DNA of 64,000 nt from the NCBI RefSeq assembly GCF_001540865.1, contig NC_033640.1, positions 979,866-1,043,865 of the forward strand. Direction: 5' to 3'. Positions 32,561 through 45,360 of this stretch are shown here, piece after piece; the first letter of the stretch is position 1, and every line of letters begins with the position of its first letter. The translations under genes were made by a program, and so were the position numbers. This stretch comes from Ananas comosus. Taxonomy: Eukaryota > Streptophyta > Magnoliopsida > Poales > Bromeliaceae. The notes under the pieces were generated by a model. It made no database searches, was not told the origin of the DNA, and worked only from the letters and a program-made list of their open reading frames with translations.

Positions 32561-32940
32561 GCTTTGAATATTATGGTGGCGATAGTGCGCCACAACAATC
32601 TATTTGGTAAAAGTTAAAAATAATTATAATAGGAACTAGGCTGGAATACTATCAATAGCACCAAGCTATTAGTGCTATTAGGTTTTCGGCCCTTGGATGA
32701 AAAAATGTACGGTTAGGATGATGCGGGCTCTTTAGGGTTGAGTGAGTTATTAGTTGAATAGTATAATCTAATGGGTGAAAATAGTCAAAGTGTTAAATCT
32801 AACGATAGAAAACTCGATAGTACTAAATGTTTGATACTATCGATAGTATCCCAGCCGGACTTATTATAACAGATACTTTTTGTTCTAATCTAGTGCTGTA
32901 AGTGTTGTACTGTAGATTAGATCAAATAGACCCTAAAGCA
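32560..32940. mobile_element. Nested small TIR elements
   Basis: The inner element 32632-32872 begins GAACTAGGCTGGAATACTAT and ends ATACTATCGATAGTATCCCA, then GCCGGAC. It has CACCAAGCTATTAGTGCTAT near its left end and resembles 13490-13690. It splits an outer segment with TCTATTTGGT on the left and GATCAAATAGACC on the right. The inner element ends with the 14-base palindrome ATACTATCGATAGTAT. Confidence 0.5.
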
Positions 32941-33224
32941 TAAAAGAAACATACAACTAGTAATTTTTAATTTAGTCCTATTAAAAAAGCACTTTTTGAA
33001 GAAGCTCCATCTTTGCAAATAGGATCTTATTTTTGGCCATTTAAAAGAACCCCTTATTAGTGAATTCCTATGAGAAAGCATATGTTGCTTTCTTGGCCAA
33101 ACTTAATACATAGCATCTTATGCTTGTCACTTAGCATTTACATAAAAAACAAATGGTAGGTTACTAGTCCATCTATCAAATATCTAACAAAAGCTCCTTT
33201 CAAATGATAGTAATTTGTTTTGTT

Positions 33225-33415
33225 TTTTTTTTTTCCCTTTGAGAGAGAGAAAAGAATAGTATGCTATTCAGTTTAGTCTTTTTTTTTTGAATTGAACGTA
33301 GCTGAAAATGTGATACAATTAGATTTCAAATTTAGGATAGGATTCAATTTTTTTTAACCGATCGTACCTAGCACAATTGGCTAAGAATTTGATGGTTGGT
33401 ATTTAATGTCATTTC
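33225..33415. mobile_element. Two SINE fragments in opposite orientation (copies 4a and 4b)
   Basis: 33225-33345 reads as the SINE tail half on the minus strand (poly(T), GAGAGAG, ATAGTATGC, then GAATTGAACGTAGCTGAAAA and GTGATACAATTAG). 33362-33405 reads as the SINE head on the plus strand (CCTAGCACAATTGGCTAAGA, then TTTGATGGTTGGTA). Thus a tail fragment and a head fragment meet in inverted orientation. Confidence 0.5.
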
Positions 33416-34942
33416 TTACTTTCTCTCTCTTAAAAAGGAAAAAGGAAAAAAAAAAAACTCCCTTTATTCTTTTCTTTTTCTTTTTGCTCCATTTTCCTTG
33501 GGTTGGTCAACAATCTAAGAGCTATTAGCATGAGAGAAATTATCTCCTAAGCCCTGTCTACCATGTCAGCATGGCTCGTCTAGTGAATTTGTCATCTATT
33601 CCATCTTTACCAGCGAGTTGCAATCCTTTTCCGACTTTATTTTTACCATAGTTTCGTTTTGGATCGTGAGAACTGCGAACAGATATGAGATAAATTGTAG
33701 ATCGTTCGGTGGCGCACAACCAATTCGGTGGACTAGGTCCAAGCAAATTCCTTGTGGCATCATGAGATGGTCACATAATTTGGTTTATTGTGTAGTTAGT
33801 TAGTGGTTGCTATAATAATTAAGATTGAAGTGTAGCACTTGGGGGCACAAGCAAAAAAATTAAAAAATAAGCACTTTTGAGTTCTTTCTTTTAGTATGGT
33901 CAACAACAATTTAACTGATCTACCAACTCTTTTTAGGTGTTAAAAGGGAAGTATTAATAGGTTGTGGTCTTTTGGTAACTAATATGTATCTTAGCACATA
34001 AATCATTGATTAAGGGCCTAAGCCTTGAAAAAGCTTCCATTTGTGACCCATTCACCGCTGCTTTTACACTCGACAATTAAAGAAGTTCAGAGCTTTTTTG
34101 TGGCGAAAATTAGGAATAAAATCTAGAAGTTCAAAAGCAGAAGCTCTAATAACTTCCAACTGAAGCGAAAGCATGAGTATTAAATGGAGCATGTAATCTT
34201 GGAGCCTAAAAGTTCTTTTTGTTTATATCAAAAGTTTAATCGTTTAGGAAATCATGCATCTAATTTTGGTGGTTGTTTTTTTTTGCGAATTTTACACACT
34301 AGAGCTCTACGTTTCGTTTTCTCGGTTTCAAGTGCTTGACTTTTATTTCTTCAAATAGAAAAAGTTAATCAGAAGTTAGGTCGAACAGGCACGAACTTAA
34401 CCTTAATATATAGTGGCTTTAAAAGCAAAATAAAAAAAAAAAATTGGCTCTCATTTGGGCTTTATCCCAACAACTTAGGAGTTGGCAAGTTCAAGTGGCC
34501 TTTGGCCTATGAAAACATCACTTATTAGTGAAGTCCAAAGTTAATGTGCATCTTAAACTAAATTATATGTTTTCATAAATTCCAAACTACTACATACTTA
34601 TCTCATTGTTCTCTAGCTTTAGTTTGCTTTCAACATTAGTTCACCTTAATAGGGCTTTGTTTATGATTTCCCAACCCCACACTATATCTAATATTTAAAT
34701 CAAGTGTGTACAAACTCCCTTAGGTGCTTACATTTTATTGATGGTATTATTCTTTAACTAATCTCAGCTAATTGATTGGGTTGGGTTTGATCCAAACCCT
34801 AATTGCAAGTTTTTTTCTTTTTTATCCATTTGACATGTAACTTTAGTGAGTTTTTTCACATCATTTAAAGAGTACTTAGTGGAGACAATGAAGTTGTTTC
34901 ATGATCATGATCATCATCAAAACCTTTTCCTGCCAATCCATT
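33416..34942. other. AT-rich intergenic DNA
   Basis: No supported gene. The short ORFs at 33558-33803 on both strands have no recognisable features. Confidence 0.4.
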
Positions 34943-35292
34943 GTTGTTTGGTTGTATATGGTTGTAACTATACTGTATTTTCAAACTAAATACAGATCGA
35001 AAATTGGTATTTAGTTTGACGCATTTAAATCCATTGTAGCTGTGGGAACTACACGAGCAGATTCAGTTGTATTAATAAGAATTACGCCCATATTGACCAT
35101 AGTTCCTACTATAATAGTTTGGGAGAATATATAAAGTAATAAAAGTTTGTAACCTCAACTGCGTGTAACCAAATAAAATAATTTATAATTGCATCATTTT
35201 CTATTATCTTTAAACTTGTAACTAATACATTTCTAACTCCATGAATATTCAACTATACTGTATTTTTATTTACATCCAATCAAACGACCCCT
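34943..35292. mobile_element. TIR element of the GGCCGTTTAGTT family (second copy)
   Basis: The left end TTGTTTGGTTGTATATGGTT then GTAACTATACTGTATTT is the inverse of the right end AACTATACTGTATTTTTATT then TACATCCAATCAAACGACCC. The inner text is AT-rich. It relates to 19749-20110 and 41530-42365. Confidence 0.6.
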
Positions 35293-36431
35293 ATAATTGG
35301 TTAATTTAGGAGGGATATTTTTGGGATAAGAGCCTATGAAGAGCTTTAAAAAAGAAAATAGGGAAAGAAAGAAAGAAAAAAGGAAAAAAAAAAAGGAAAA
35401 CCTTTTCCCTAACCATTGGGGGACTAGATATCTTTCATGATAATAAAAGACAAAATTGAGAAAGCTAATAATAATAATAATAAATCAATGCTTAGGAACA
35501 TTTCATTACTAAGATTATATGTACATTGGAGTTTCCCTTCATAATAAAGAATGTAATCTTACAATTTAAGAATAAAGACAACAACTAAGAGGAGCAAAGC
35601 ATACATAAAAAAAAGTACTTTGTGATTCCTTGTTTGTGTGGTCACTTATTTATATATTATATTCTTCTTGCACTACAACAACCACAAAAATAAAAGAATA
35701 TTAGTAGAATCTACAAGATGCTTTTTAGGGCATCATGTGCTTGTCTTGCAATAGTCTAGGACAAACTTGGGCAAAAGGAGATAAGAGTTTGTTTATAAGG
35801 TTATAAACATAGGGCTTTATGAAATTTGGGTATTTCTTCTTTAAATAACTTTACAAATCTTTTCAAAAAAATTAATTTTCTTTGTATTGAGGAGAAATTT
35901 TAGTCACAACTATCAAGTAATTATCCACTCTTCAATTTTTCTCGGCCCTAAATGTTTACTGTCATTGATTATATAAGTCACTGTAACTTCACATTCAGTC
36001 AAAACTCATTTTCTAAAACCAACTCATTTTCTCTCACTCCTTCAGTTTAGAATCAGAAAAACTTTAGCCTATAACTATACAAATAAAAAAATGAAAAGAA
36101 AATAATTTTCACCTGAACTGTAGCTCACTTAAAAAATAATTTCAACATAAACTTCACTTTCGTTGAAACATGAGATTGTTTAACTTTAGAAGCTTAAAAC
36201 TAGCAAAAATAGTAGCCATAATTTTGGCAAACATGTGGGCATAAAAATGGTGGGGGGTATTGATGCAGATGAGGGGAAAGTAGAGACTGCCTCATGCCAC
36301 TAATGATTAACACAGACTGCCTGATGCCATTACCAAAGTTGATAAATGCCTTTTAATGATTAAGAGCATGTCAGTGTAACATTGTGACCTTTTGATTCTT
36401 GTAACTCCATGGCCTATAATGCTTATAAATT
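35293..36431. other. AT-rich intergenic DNA
   Basis: Contains poly-purine GAAAGAAAGAAAAAAGG near 35365 and an (AAT)n run near 35467. No gene or element end was found. Confidence 0.4.
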
Positions 36432-36786
36432 GGGGAAAACTTCAAATACCACCTATGTAGTTTCGTATTTTCTCACTTTACTATCCTGTGGTTTAAACTG
36501 TATCAATTTAGTATCCTGTCGTTTCACTTTTTTTTATTATCCATTTCACTAAATTTTTTTCATTAAATCAGTGATAAAATTAAAACTAAAGGATATTAAA
36601 GTGAATATTCGATAAACCTAGGTGGGGTATCTGAAGTTTTTTGTATACAATTTAACGAAATATTAACGGATGAGCTGACGAAAAGAGAAGAATGAAACCA
36701 TAGGATACTAACTTGATACACTTTAAACTGCATGGCACTAAAATAAGAAAGTGCGAAACTGTAGAGGTGGTATTTGAAGTTTACCC
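36432..36786. mobile_element. Mutator-type MITE, family M (copy 3)
   Basis: It begins GGGGAAAACTTCAAATACCA and ends TTTGAAGTTTACCC. It shares the internal signature ATTCGATAAACCTA, GGTATCTGAAGTTTTTTGTA and AACGAAATATTAACGGA with the other copies. The target duplication is only partial (TAAATT on both sides). Confidence 0.8.
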
Positions 36787-36907
36787 GGTAAATTAAGAGC
36801 ATCTTTAAACCTTTTGGCACATGTCAACACAATTCACACTCTATTTCTTCTATTTCTTTATTCTATACACTTGAGAGAGGCCAATAAAAGGTATTCTTTG
36901 GAGGAGT

Positions 36908-37422
36908 CACTACAACAGAATTAGATTATAGGAACACATGTTTGTGACACTTTTGAGTAAGTGTCCTATTTATGCTAAAACTTAAAAACACATCTACTAA
37001 TGCCTAAATATAAAGCCCAATCCAACCAAAAATAAAAGATTACTCTACTCAACCCACCACACCCAGTCCATTTGGCTCGATTACAAACAGAAAAGAAAAA
37101 AAAAAAGAAAAATTAATTACCATCTTTTCTTCTCTCTTCACTCAATCCACTGAAATTCTAGATGAAAAGCCTTTACTGTCATCCTCCTCCACCACCGCAG
37201 CCAACGAGATAGAGTTTCGGCGGTTGCTAAATGCTTAAATAAGTGTTGGTAAATTAGCAGCACTCTTTTAGGTTATAGCGACACTCTTTAACTGTCACTA
37301 TATACCTAGCGACCCCACATATAGCAACACTTTTTAAAAGTGTCGGCAATTTTAGCTAGCAGCACTTTTTTGATATGTACCTATATTTAAAAGTGTCGCT
37401 ATAAATCGTTTTTGTTGTAGTG
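36908..37422. mobile_element. Non-autonomous CACTA (En/Spm-type) element
   Basis: The ends are CACTACAACAGAATTAG and TTTTTGTTGTAGTG, with a 3-bp duplication AGT on each side (36905-36907 and 37423-37425). Subterminal repeats of the unit AGTGTCG/AGCGACAC are numerous near both ends, as expected for transposase-binding sites of CACTA elements. At 515 bases it has no transposase. An inverted, older copy is at 41747-42246. Confidence 0.9.
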
Positions 37423-37425
37423 AGT

Positions 37426-38226
37426 TTTGAACTCATTTACTTATACAGGTTTAGTGAACCTACACAACGAGGGGGGTCGAGTCATTTGTACCATGGAGGA
37501 GACAAGTCAGAGTTCTGTCACATCAGTTCGAAAATTATCATGTATTGGCTTTGGGCTCCTTGTAGTAACATGTTGGCCCTGGGATATTTCAAAGATAATA
37601 AGAGGAGTTACAAACATGCTATCAAATAAAATGGCCTAATCCTAGTTTTTCTCACTTGGAAAGGGACCCTTCAAGGAGAATATGCTTCAGTGGCCATTTT
37701 ATTGTTTACTCCCCCAACAAATTTTTTTTTTTTTTTAAAAAAAATGCATTACTTAGAGAATATCTGTGCCAGCTCATGGGTGTTGACTTACTGCATTGTG
37801 TAATTAGCTGGACTTTTTTTTTTCTTCCCATTCTTACCTAGACAGGTGTCAGATGTTTCCAATTCTATTATTATTATAAAGATTAAATTTTGGAGGATGC
37901 ATTGAGGGCATGTAGAAGAAGACTCTAGTAAAAGCTATGTATAATTTGACTTGGTTGCAATTTTAACTTGGCATGGGATAAGATAGATATGAAGAACATC
38001 ATGGTGTTATTAATAGAACTGATTTTAATACTAATTAATAGTTTAATTAAATTTGATACGTAGAATTAATCGGAATCGATCAGATTCAATAAATCTTTTC
38101 TGTCCCTGGAGACTTGGAAGTTTTTAATTCAATTTTAAAGCCTAGCTAGTGATTCTTTTCAATCATTAGTTGTGGTCATACTATTACTAGACTTTCTTTT
38201 TCTTTTTCTTTTTTTTTTCTTTTCCC

Positions 38227-38257
<31 letters not shown>

Positions 38258-41200
38258 ACTTAGTTATAAAACATTTAATCTAACCACAAATACATTGAGG
38301 CTAGTTCATGCAATGTTACATGCTAACAAGTTGGACAAAGATCGACTCATCGCGAAGGAATGTAGCTACAAAACCTGATCTGATCTGACTCAACTATCTG
38401 AAGAATTTATCGAATCGTAATTTTAGTGAATTTCGAAATTTGATCTACCACGCGACCAACAAATTGGCTAGGATTGGATCTGGCTCACACATCTTTTATA
38501 GTAGAGGTTTGACCCAAACACAAATCAATGTCCCATTCAATGTAGGTTTATAATTGTGGTGTTGAAATTGATCAAGCTAATATACATGGAACAACAATTC
38601 CACTTAGAATGTGACTCCACTTAGAAAGTGACATAAATGAAATGTAGGATGATTCCCTTCATTGAAAGGGAATTGTGGTGTCCACAACCTCATGTTAATT
38701 TTGGTAGTGGAATAAAACCACATAACCAATTCTCCATGGGAGGATATATTATTCTTTGTGAATGGTTTTCAATTTTTTTTTAATTTCTAGAGTTTTCTCC
38801 CCTCCTATCAAAAAATATGGTTACTTCTCATTAATTTTGTGCAAATTTAGTCTATTTTTTATGCTTAAAAATTTTCTTTTTTAATTTAGCTTAAAAATTT
38901 ATTGCTAATCGAATCAAATCAAACCAAACCAAACCAAACCAAACGCACCCCTATTAGTATTCATTTGTTTGAGAAATTTTCAAATTACTAATAATAATCA
39001 TGGAATAAAATTATGGTATATTGAATTTTTTTTTTAATTGATGGCTTGTGTTAATGTAGAAATCAACCTTTGTCTTTGTTGTAAACCATTAAAATGTCAC
39101 CATTGGGTTGTCACTTGATGCACATTATGAGGTGCTCATAATTTTTGACCTACCAAAAATATATATACACATGTGGTCCATGACAAATAAGATGGTATAT
39201 CATTAGATAAAATGCCTAGTCCTTTTGATATTTTTATTTCTTATTTATTCCCTCCCTCCATTTTTTTTTTCCTCTTTCTTTCTCATGCTCCACAAATTAT
39301 TTATCATCAATCTCTTGGCTTTTGAGAGAGCATGTGGGTCATATGTACTTTTGATTGTACCATTTGAAAGGACTAGATTATCTATATTATTATATGAGTT
39401 TATATTGACTCAAATTTAAAGTTATGTAAGATAGATTGTGTTGTTAGGAAGAAAAGGGCTGCATAAAACCATGAATTTAGTGCTCCACATTAAAACTTAT
39501 TCAACTTAACAAGTTAAATCATAATTTTCACATGTTAATATCCTAATGAGTGAATTGCAATGCCAATTCTTAAACTTTAGGTCCAGTTTGAATTTTGGTA
39601 CTCGAACTTGCGAACTCCACGTTCGAGATTCTGAGTTTACTTTCAACGATGTTTTATTATAGTCTTTGACCTTTCAACAGTACTATTTTATTTCAACCAT
39701 ATTCATAAAGTACAAATCATTGCTTTCACTTGGTTTCTTCGTATGTCCATGCGCCATGAATCTATTCATCTTTCATCTATCTCAAACATCTAATAATTCA
39801 AAGCGGTAAGACTAAAATATAATATAGAATAAATGGTTGACAATGCGTATAGCTTGAAGTTAAACTGTTTCAAGAGCTATTCCAATAGAATTTGATCTGC
39901 ATTTAGGTTATATTTGGTCTAACTTGTTGCGTTGTTCATCATTTATTATAGTAAACTATTTCACCACAGAAACTTCGAAGAGGAGTTTCTGCACGAAGAC
40001 TACTTCTTTGATTGCACGTCACAATGCTCAATAAGTGCTAACGCGCGCAGTTGTATAAGGCCCCATTTTAGTGTTGCTACAGAACACGATATTTTTCGAT
40101 AAACTGTTATTTGAATAGTGCATATACAACAATACAATCATGTATCTCAACAGTTTTCTCTGTATAGAAAATTCCTCAGAATCTTATGTTAATCTCTTTT
40201 TTTTCAACATAAATTTTATTGTATTTTATTTTGGTTTATTCATTAGACATTTTACTATTCTTAGCCAAAAGAAAAAATTTCTAGTAAAAGGACAAAGGGT
40301 TGTGCCAAATCAATAAAGCGCGTGAAGATCATGTCATAGATAGACTCCTAAGATTTGACTAAACCAAGCCACAAATCTTGATTAGGCGCCAAATGTACAC
40401 AAACCCTAGCTAACTTGTTTGACTCACCCAAATTTATTAAGTTTACAATTTGGAGGCCTAACATGACTAATTCAATGAACCAAAGTACTTCTCCAAGAAG
40501 CATTTACATATGTGATTTATTAGTCCACGTAATTATTGCCAAGACCAAGTCCATCCTATACTTCATGTAAATCGTTAAATCTGATCTACAACATCAAAAA
40601 TACTCGACAATGTATATATATTAAAAGTCTAAGTTTTATAAACCCGACAACAAACTATCTACTCATCAAGCAATCTCAAAAGCAAACGATGTTGAAACAT
40701 ATGTTCGATCGCCTACTACATCAAAAGAAAAAAATATTTGCAAATGAATAATTTCTAATATATAACGGTTCATACATTAGATTTAAGAGAACTAGTTTTG
40801 ATATTGATAGATCAATTCAGTAAATTTTCGCCATTGTTTACTGAATTTAACTAGATTCGAAAAATCTTTGAGTTCACTATTAAAAATAGATCTGTTAATA
40901 TCTGTTCCCCCCCTTTTTTTTTTAAAAAAAAAAAGAACTTTAAAGGAACATTTCATGGTGGACCAGGTCCACACAATAAATTAATTTCTTGATATGTGTG
41001 ATGTATTTTGACCAGGCTCTTCCCACGGCCACATGTTATGTACCAAGAAAAGTCAAACTCTTTTGACCATGGTCATTTGACTAGAGCAACTTAGATTTTT
41101 TTTTTCTTTTTCTTTTTTTTTGGTCCAAATATCTAATTTGGATTTTGAGAAACTTCGCAATCCGACATGACCATAGATTTTTATTTTATTTTGATTTCAT

Positions 41201-41529
41201 AATTTTTGTTGTTGGTTTTCATTAAATTTGAAAAAAAAAAAAGAAGAGAAAAAGAAAAGTCTCTTTTGAAAATGATAGTAGTGGGTATTATTGTACCAAT
41301 GATGAGCTTTCAATGAATTAATGTTCCTTAATTTGTTCTTTATGTTGTTGTGGTCAAACAAACATGAACCATTTAAAGTGGCACATAAATTTAAGGATAA
41401 GTTCAAGTGGATAAAGAAAATGTGAATTTACACTTCTACCAAAAAAGAAACTCCAACGAAACTTCGTTGAGGAGCTCCTCTATCCAATGTATTTTGCATT
41501 TATATCTTATCATTTCTTTTCAATCTAAA
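37426..41529. other. Gene-poor AT-rich region
   Basis: About 4 kb with no supported gene. Notable are a (CT)n run at about 38229-38256, an AAACC repeat at 38921-38943 (AAACCAAACCAAACC) and A/T homopolymers. ORFs are short and unconvincing. Confidence 0.4.
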
Positions 41530-42365
41530 GGGCTATTTAATTTGATGTAATTAGAAATACAGTATAGTTAGAGATGGATGTGAAAGTGTCGTAGTTATAA
41601 ATAATCTATTTGGTTGCATGTAGTGAGAAGTACATTTGCAAAATCTTATTAGGTACGAGATTACCTCCAATATCAAAACAAAAAATATTTTTTATTTAAA
41701 AAAGTGATTAGGAAGGTAAGTTTACCTCTTATTTAAAACTGTTACTAGCTACAAAAAAACGTCTATAGCGACACTTTTAAATGTAGTACATGTTCAAAAA
41801 GTGCTTGCTAGCTAAAATTACCGACAACTTTTAAAAAAGTGTTCTATATGTGGGCTAGGTATATATGCACAGTTAAAGAGTGTCGCTATAACCTAAAAGA
41901 GTGCTGCTATATTTACCAACACTTATTTAAGCATTTAGCAACTGCTGAACACACTATCTCGTTGGTTGCGGTGGCGAGGAGGACGACAGAAAGGCTCTTC
42001 GTCTAGAATTTCATGGAGATTGAGTGAAGAGAGAAGAAAAGATGGCAATTGATTTTTCTTTTTTTTTCTTTCTATTGTAACGGGCCAAATGACTGGGTTG
42101 GTGGGTGAGTAGAGTAACTTTTATTTTTGGTTGGATTGGGCTTATATTTAGGCATTAGCAGATATTTTTTAAGTTTTTACGTAAATGGGACTACTTTACT
42201 CAAAAGTGTCCAAACATTGTCTTCTATAACTAATTCTGTTGTAGTTACTTTCTCCAACTGTTACAATTGAAACTGCAAACCAATTTGAGTAACAATTTCA
42301 ACCAACTACAGTTGTGGTCCTCCTTATGTAATTCCAACCGCAGCAGTTGATTCAAACGCATAAAA
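41530..42365. mobile_element. TIR element of the GGCCGTTTAGTT family interrupted by a CACTA element
   Basis: The left part, GGGCTATTTAATTTGATGTA then AATACAGTATAGTTAGAGAT, matches 19749 onward. The right part, CCAACTGTTACAATTGAAAC then CCGCAGCAGTTG, matches the end of that copy. The CACTA insertion at 41747-42246 splits it. Confidence 0.6.
41747..42246. mobile_element. CACTA element, inverted relative to 36908-37422, with decayed ends
   Basis: It is colinear with the inverse of the element at 36908-37422 over its whole length (for example AGCGACACTTTTAAATGTAG, TAACCTAAAAGAGTGCTGCT and GATTGAGTGAAGAG). The 3-bp duplication ACT is intact (41744-41746 and 42247-42249). The outermost bases have mutated (AGCTAC...GTAGTT instead of CACTAC...GTAGTG), so this copy should not be mobilised efficiently. 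Confidence 0.85.
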
Positions 42366-43711
42366 TCAAACCCGGATTGACTTCTGAAATATTTCGCCCA
42401 AATCTTATGATGGTATTAGATAATATAGATATAGAAGGAAATAATAAATGAGATTGCTAGAATGTGGAACTCCTTATTCAAGTTTTTTTTTCTCTCATTA
42501 GAAACCCGGTCATCAGTTAAAGATGTATAGTTCAAAATCTAAATATCAAACCTGAACTCGAAACATTATTTCTCTTTACCATATTTTCAAAACATAAAAT
42601 ACTGAAGTCTAAATTTTAAAATACATATAATAGGCAAGTATTCATATATATTATATATTGCAAAGTCTATTCGAGTTGGGTTCGGTAAGGTAACGGTACA
42701 AAAATTCCGGAATAATTTCTACATATATTGTATTAATATGGATAAGAAATTCAGAGATAACACATAGATGCCTAATAAATTTTTCCTAATTTTTTTTTCA
42801 TTTAAGCTATCCATTCATATAAATATTAATGTGTTTTCCCCCTTTAGATATATTTTTTTTGCCTTTTTTTTAATACAACTCAATGGATACAAAAATGTAG
42901 CTCTCATAATTTGCGTGACCATTTCATGCATGTTTCTCCCTTGTAGAAGTAAAGAAGATTACAACAACATTGTGGATATTCCAATGCTATGTGCTTCATG
43001 TGATACAAGCAAAGTACAAATGTGATAGATTGATATTATAAGATTCCTTTGTTTTGGAAAATTAAGAATATGCTCTACATAATGAATAGTATATAAAGTT
43101 TTTAATGCAACTATATTAATAGGTCAAAAATGAATTGAAGATTAGTTTTTAAAAGATGACAATTAGTTTGTTTCAGATTAAATATCCAACTCAAATACTA
43201 CAGAAAAAGTAATTTGATTCGACGATCGTATTTGGTAAATCTATTGAAAGACACAAATACAATGTCCATTAATAGAAGTTACAAAAAATGTTGAATATAC
43301 ATATTAAATATATTATTTTTGGCAACTTTGGTTTTTAGAGAATAATAAATTTTTATATGATTTAATTAAAAAAATTGCATGTGTCATGTACTAAAGGTTC
43401 CATTCAATTGGAGTACCCAACAAAGAGAAAGATTTTTTTATTTTATTTTAAGCTTGAGTGAAACGACATGAAAATATCCACAACCCAATTATAATGCAAC
43501 AACTAAGTTTTTGTTGGTTACATTAATGATGTGGTATCTTAATGGATACCGGTGCAGTAATCCATGCGATGCGATAAATAGATAATTAAAAATAATAAAA
43601 AAAAAAATGACGATAAAGAAAGAAAAAACGGTGATAAAATTTATTTTGCCCAATGAAAGAAGATAACAACCGAAAGAAGAGGAAGATTTTCGCCCAATGT
43701 AGAGATGTGAC
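42366..43711. other. AT-rich intergenic DNA
   Basis: The ORF at 42768-43025 is Phe/Ile-rich and shows no domain. I see no gene here. Confidence 0.4.
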
Positions 43712-43865
43712 TGTAACGACCCAATCCACTAGCAACAATAACTCGTTGGGTCCACAACATCGGCCCAAAATGCTTAAGCTCAGTTATTATTACTAGTGTC
43801 TAAGTCTCTTATATACCCAATCACATCTCTATTTCTATTCGATGTGGGATTAATGGGGTGTGACA
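43712..43865 (+). mobile_element. Short solo-LTR-like element (TRIM-like), plus orientation
   Basis: It runs from TGTAACGACCCAATCC to GGGGTGTGACA, a TG...CA border. Inside are CGGCCCAAAATGCTTAAGCT and CAGTTATTATTACTAG, shared with 7520-7670, and TCTTATATACCC as a TATA-like motif. Flanks GTGAC and GTAAC could be a 5-bp duplication with one change. Confidence 0.55.
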
Positions 43866-44215
43866 GTAACCCAATTCGGTTTAAGCAAAAAAAAGAGAAA
43901 ACGTTGAGCCAGGTTGAGATGAAGCTCACACTTGACAGTAATCAGTTCAATTTACGCAAAGAAAGAGCAAAATTCAATTCAAAGATAGAAATATGTGGAG
44001 CAGTTAGGCCAGTTCGGCCTAATGCGATGGGTTGACTCAGTTCGGTCAAGCAAATAAAGACGAAAATCAAGTTCGGTTCAAGCAAAAAAAAAAAGAAAAT
44101 GTAGAAAACTTGAACTGATTCGGGAGGAGTCTACATTTCACAATAATCAATTTGATTCAAGCAAAAAAGAGAAAAATTAGTTTGGTTCAAGTAAAGAAAA
44201 GAGGAAAACATGTAG
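43866..44215. repeat. Degenerate tandem repeat of a TTCGGTTCAAGCAAAAAAG unit
   Basis: The motif TTCGGTTTAAGCAAAAAAAA, with variants TTCAATTTACGCAAAG, TTCGGTCAAGCAAATAAAG, TTCGGTTCAAGCAAAAAAAA, TTGATTCAAGCAAAAAAG and TTGGTTCAAGTAAAG, recurs about six times at 40-100 base intervals. Each is followed by A/G-rich spacer. It directly follows the solo-LTR-like element. Confidence 0.6.
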
Positions 44216-45303
44216 AAGAATTGAGTTAGTTTGTGCTGGAGCCCAAACTCAATAATGAAAAAAATGTTGTCATATAACAAATTTAAAAATAATAATGTAT
44301 AGATATAGATATAAATACTTCAATATATTCCTCACTTGTCCTTTTTTCTATCTTAGGAAACAAGGTTGGTATAAATAAATATATATATGTAGGTACTCAA
44401 ATGTACAATAGAGCATTAGGATAAATTCCACATATGAATGGTAGGTACCTAGTTAAGTTAATGTACAACCCTTAATTTTGGCTAATTAGGAAATAAATAA
44501 GGTTTTAACTACATGAGGAGTATTACTATAGTTACCATAAAGTGTACCCCCAAGGTGTACTTCAATTCAAATTTTAGGGCTTTTTAGTATAATTTGCATG
44601 TCAATCCATGAGTGTTGTTAGGGTTTGATCAGCCTAACTTTTTGAACATATTTTCTTATAAATAAAAGTCTGAAGCTGGTGGTAAGAATAAGATGAAATG
44701 AAAATTTTTAAACTACCAAATGACAAAGGTACAATTTGATTTTTATTTTTATTTTTTATTTTTTTTCCTCCGAGCACAGCATCGGGTATTATAAATGAAG
44801 AGGTCGAAGCATTTTTTTTCAAACAATTCTATACACATATTTTCTTTTCAAAAAAATTTGATCTAAATTTTTTAAAAGATAAAGTTGCATCGCTGCAAAA
44901 GATGACTACAGCTAAAAGTATAAATAGAAGCAAAGTCAACATACTACTAATTGTTGGCTTAAAGAGACCGGCATTCTTTTCTGTGACGGAAGGTCAGGTT
45001 AAGCTGAGTCATGCTCCGATGGCTTGAGACTGGGTTGGGCCGAGTCAGTCATGTTCGAAGTGAGGTGAGGCTGGTTGGACCAATTCACAATTGAGACCCG
45101 TAGGTGTTATTTCCATACGTTTTAAGTAAATTAGTTATGTATTTTTAATAGCTCAAGCTTTTAGAATTAATAGTTTACACCAACGATTCGACATTAATAT
45201 AGAAAAATATACTGGTTTTGGTAAACTTGGGTACCCATAAGCACTCCTTTTATTTGAGAATTAAAGTATTTAGAGAGAGAAATGGGTGAGTGAAAGTGAG
45301 AAA

Positions 45304-45308
<5 letters not shown>
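44216..45308. other. AT-rich intergenic DNA
   Basis: No gene seen. Contains a GGTTGGGCCGAGTCAGTC-type GC patch near 45030. Confidence 0.4.

Positions 45309-45357
<49 letters not shown>
45309..45357. repeat. (GA)n microsatellite
   Basis: A pure GA run of 49 bases, the longest perfect dinucleotide repeat in the gene-poor part. Confidence 0.95.

Positions 45358-45360
<3 letters not shown>

Noticed and set aside
38915..38950. Interstitial telomere repeat (AAACC)n
   Set aside because: The unit is AAACC, not AAACCCT, and is only about five copies long; simple-sequence drift is enough.
42768..43025. 85-codon Phe/Ile-rich plus-strand ORF as a small membrane protein gene
   Set aside because: Composition follows the T-rich background. 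There is no promoter or family resemblance, and the frame is no longer than expected in AT-rich DNA.
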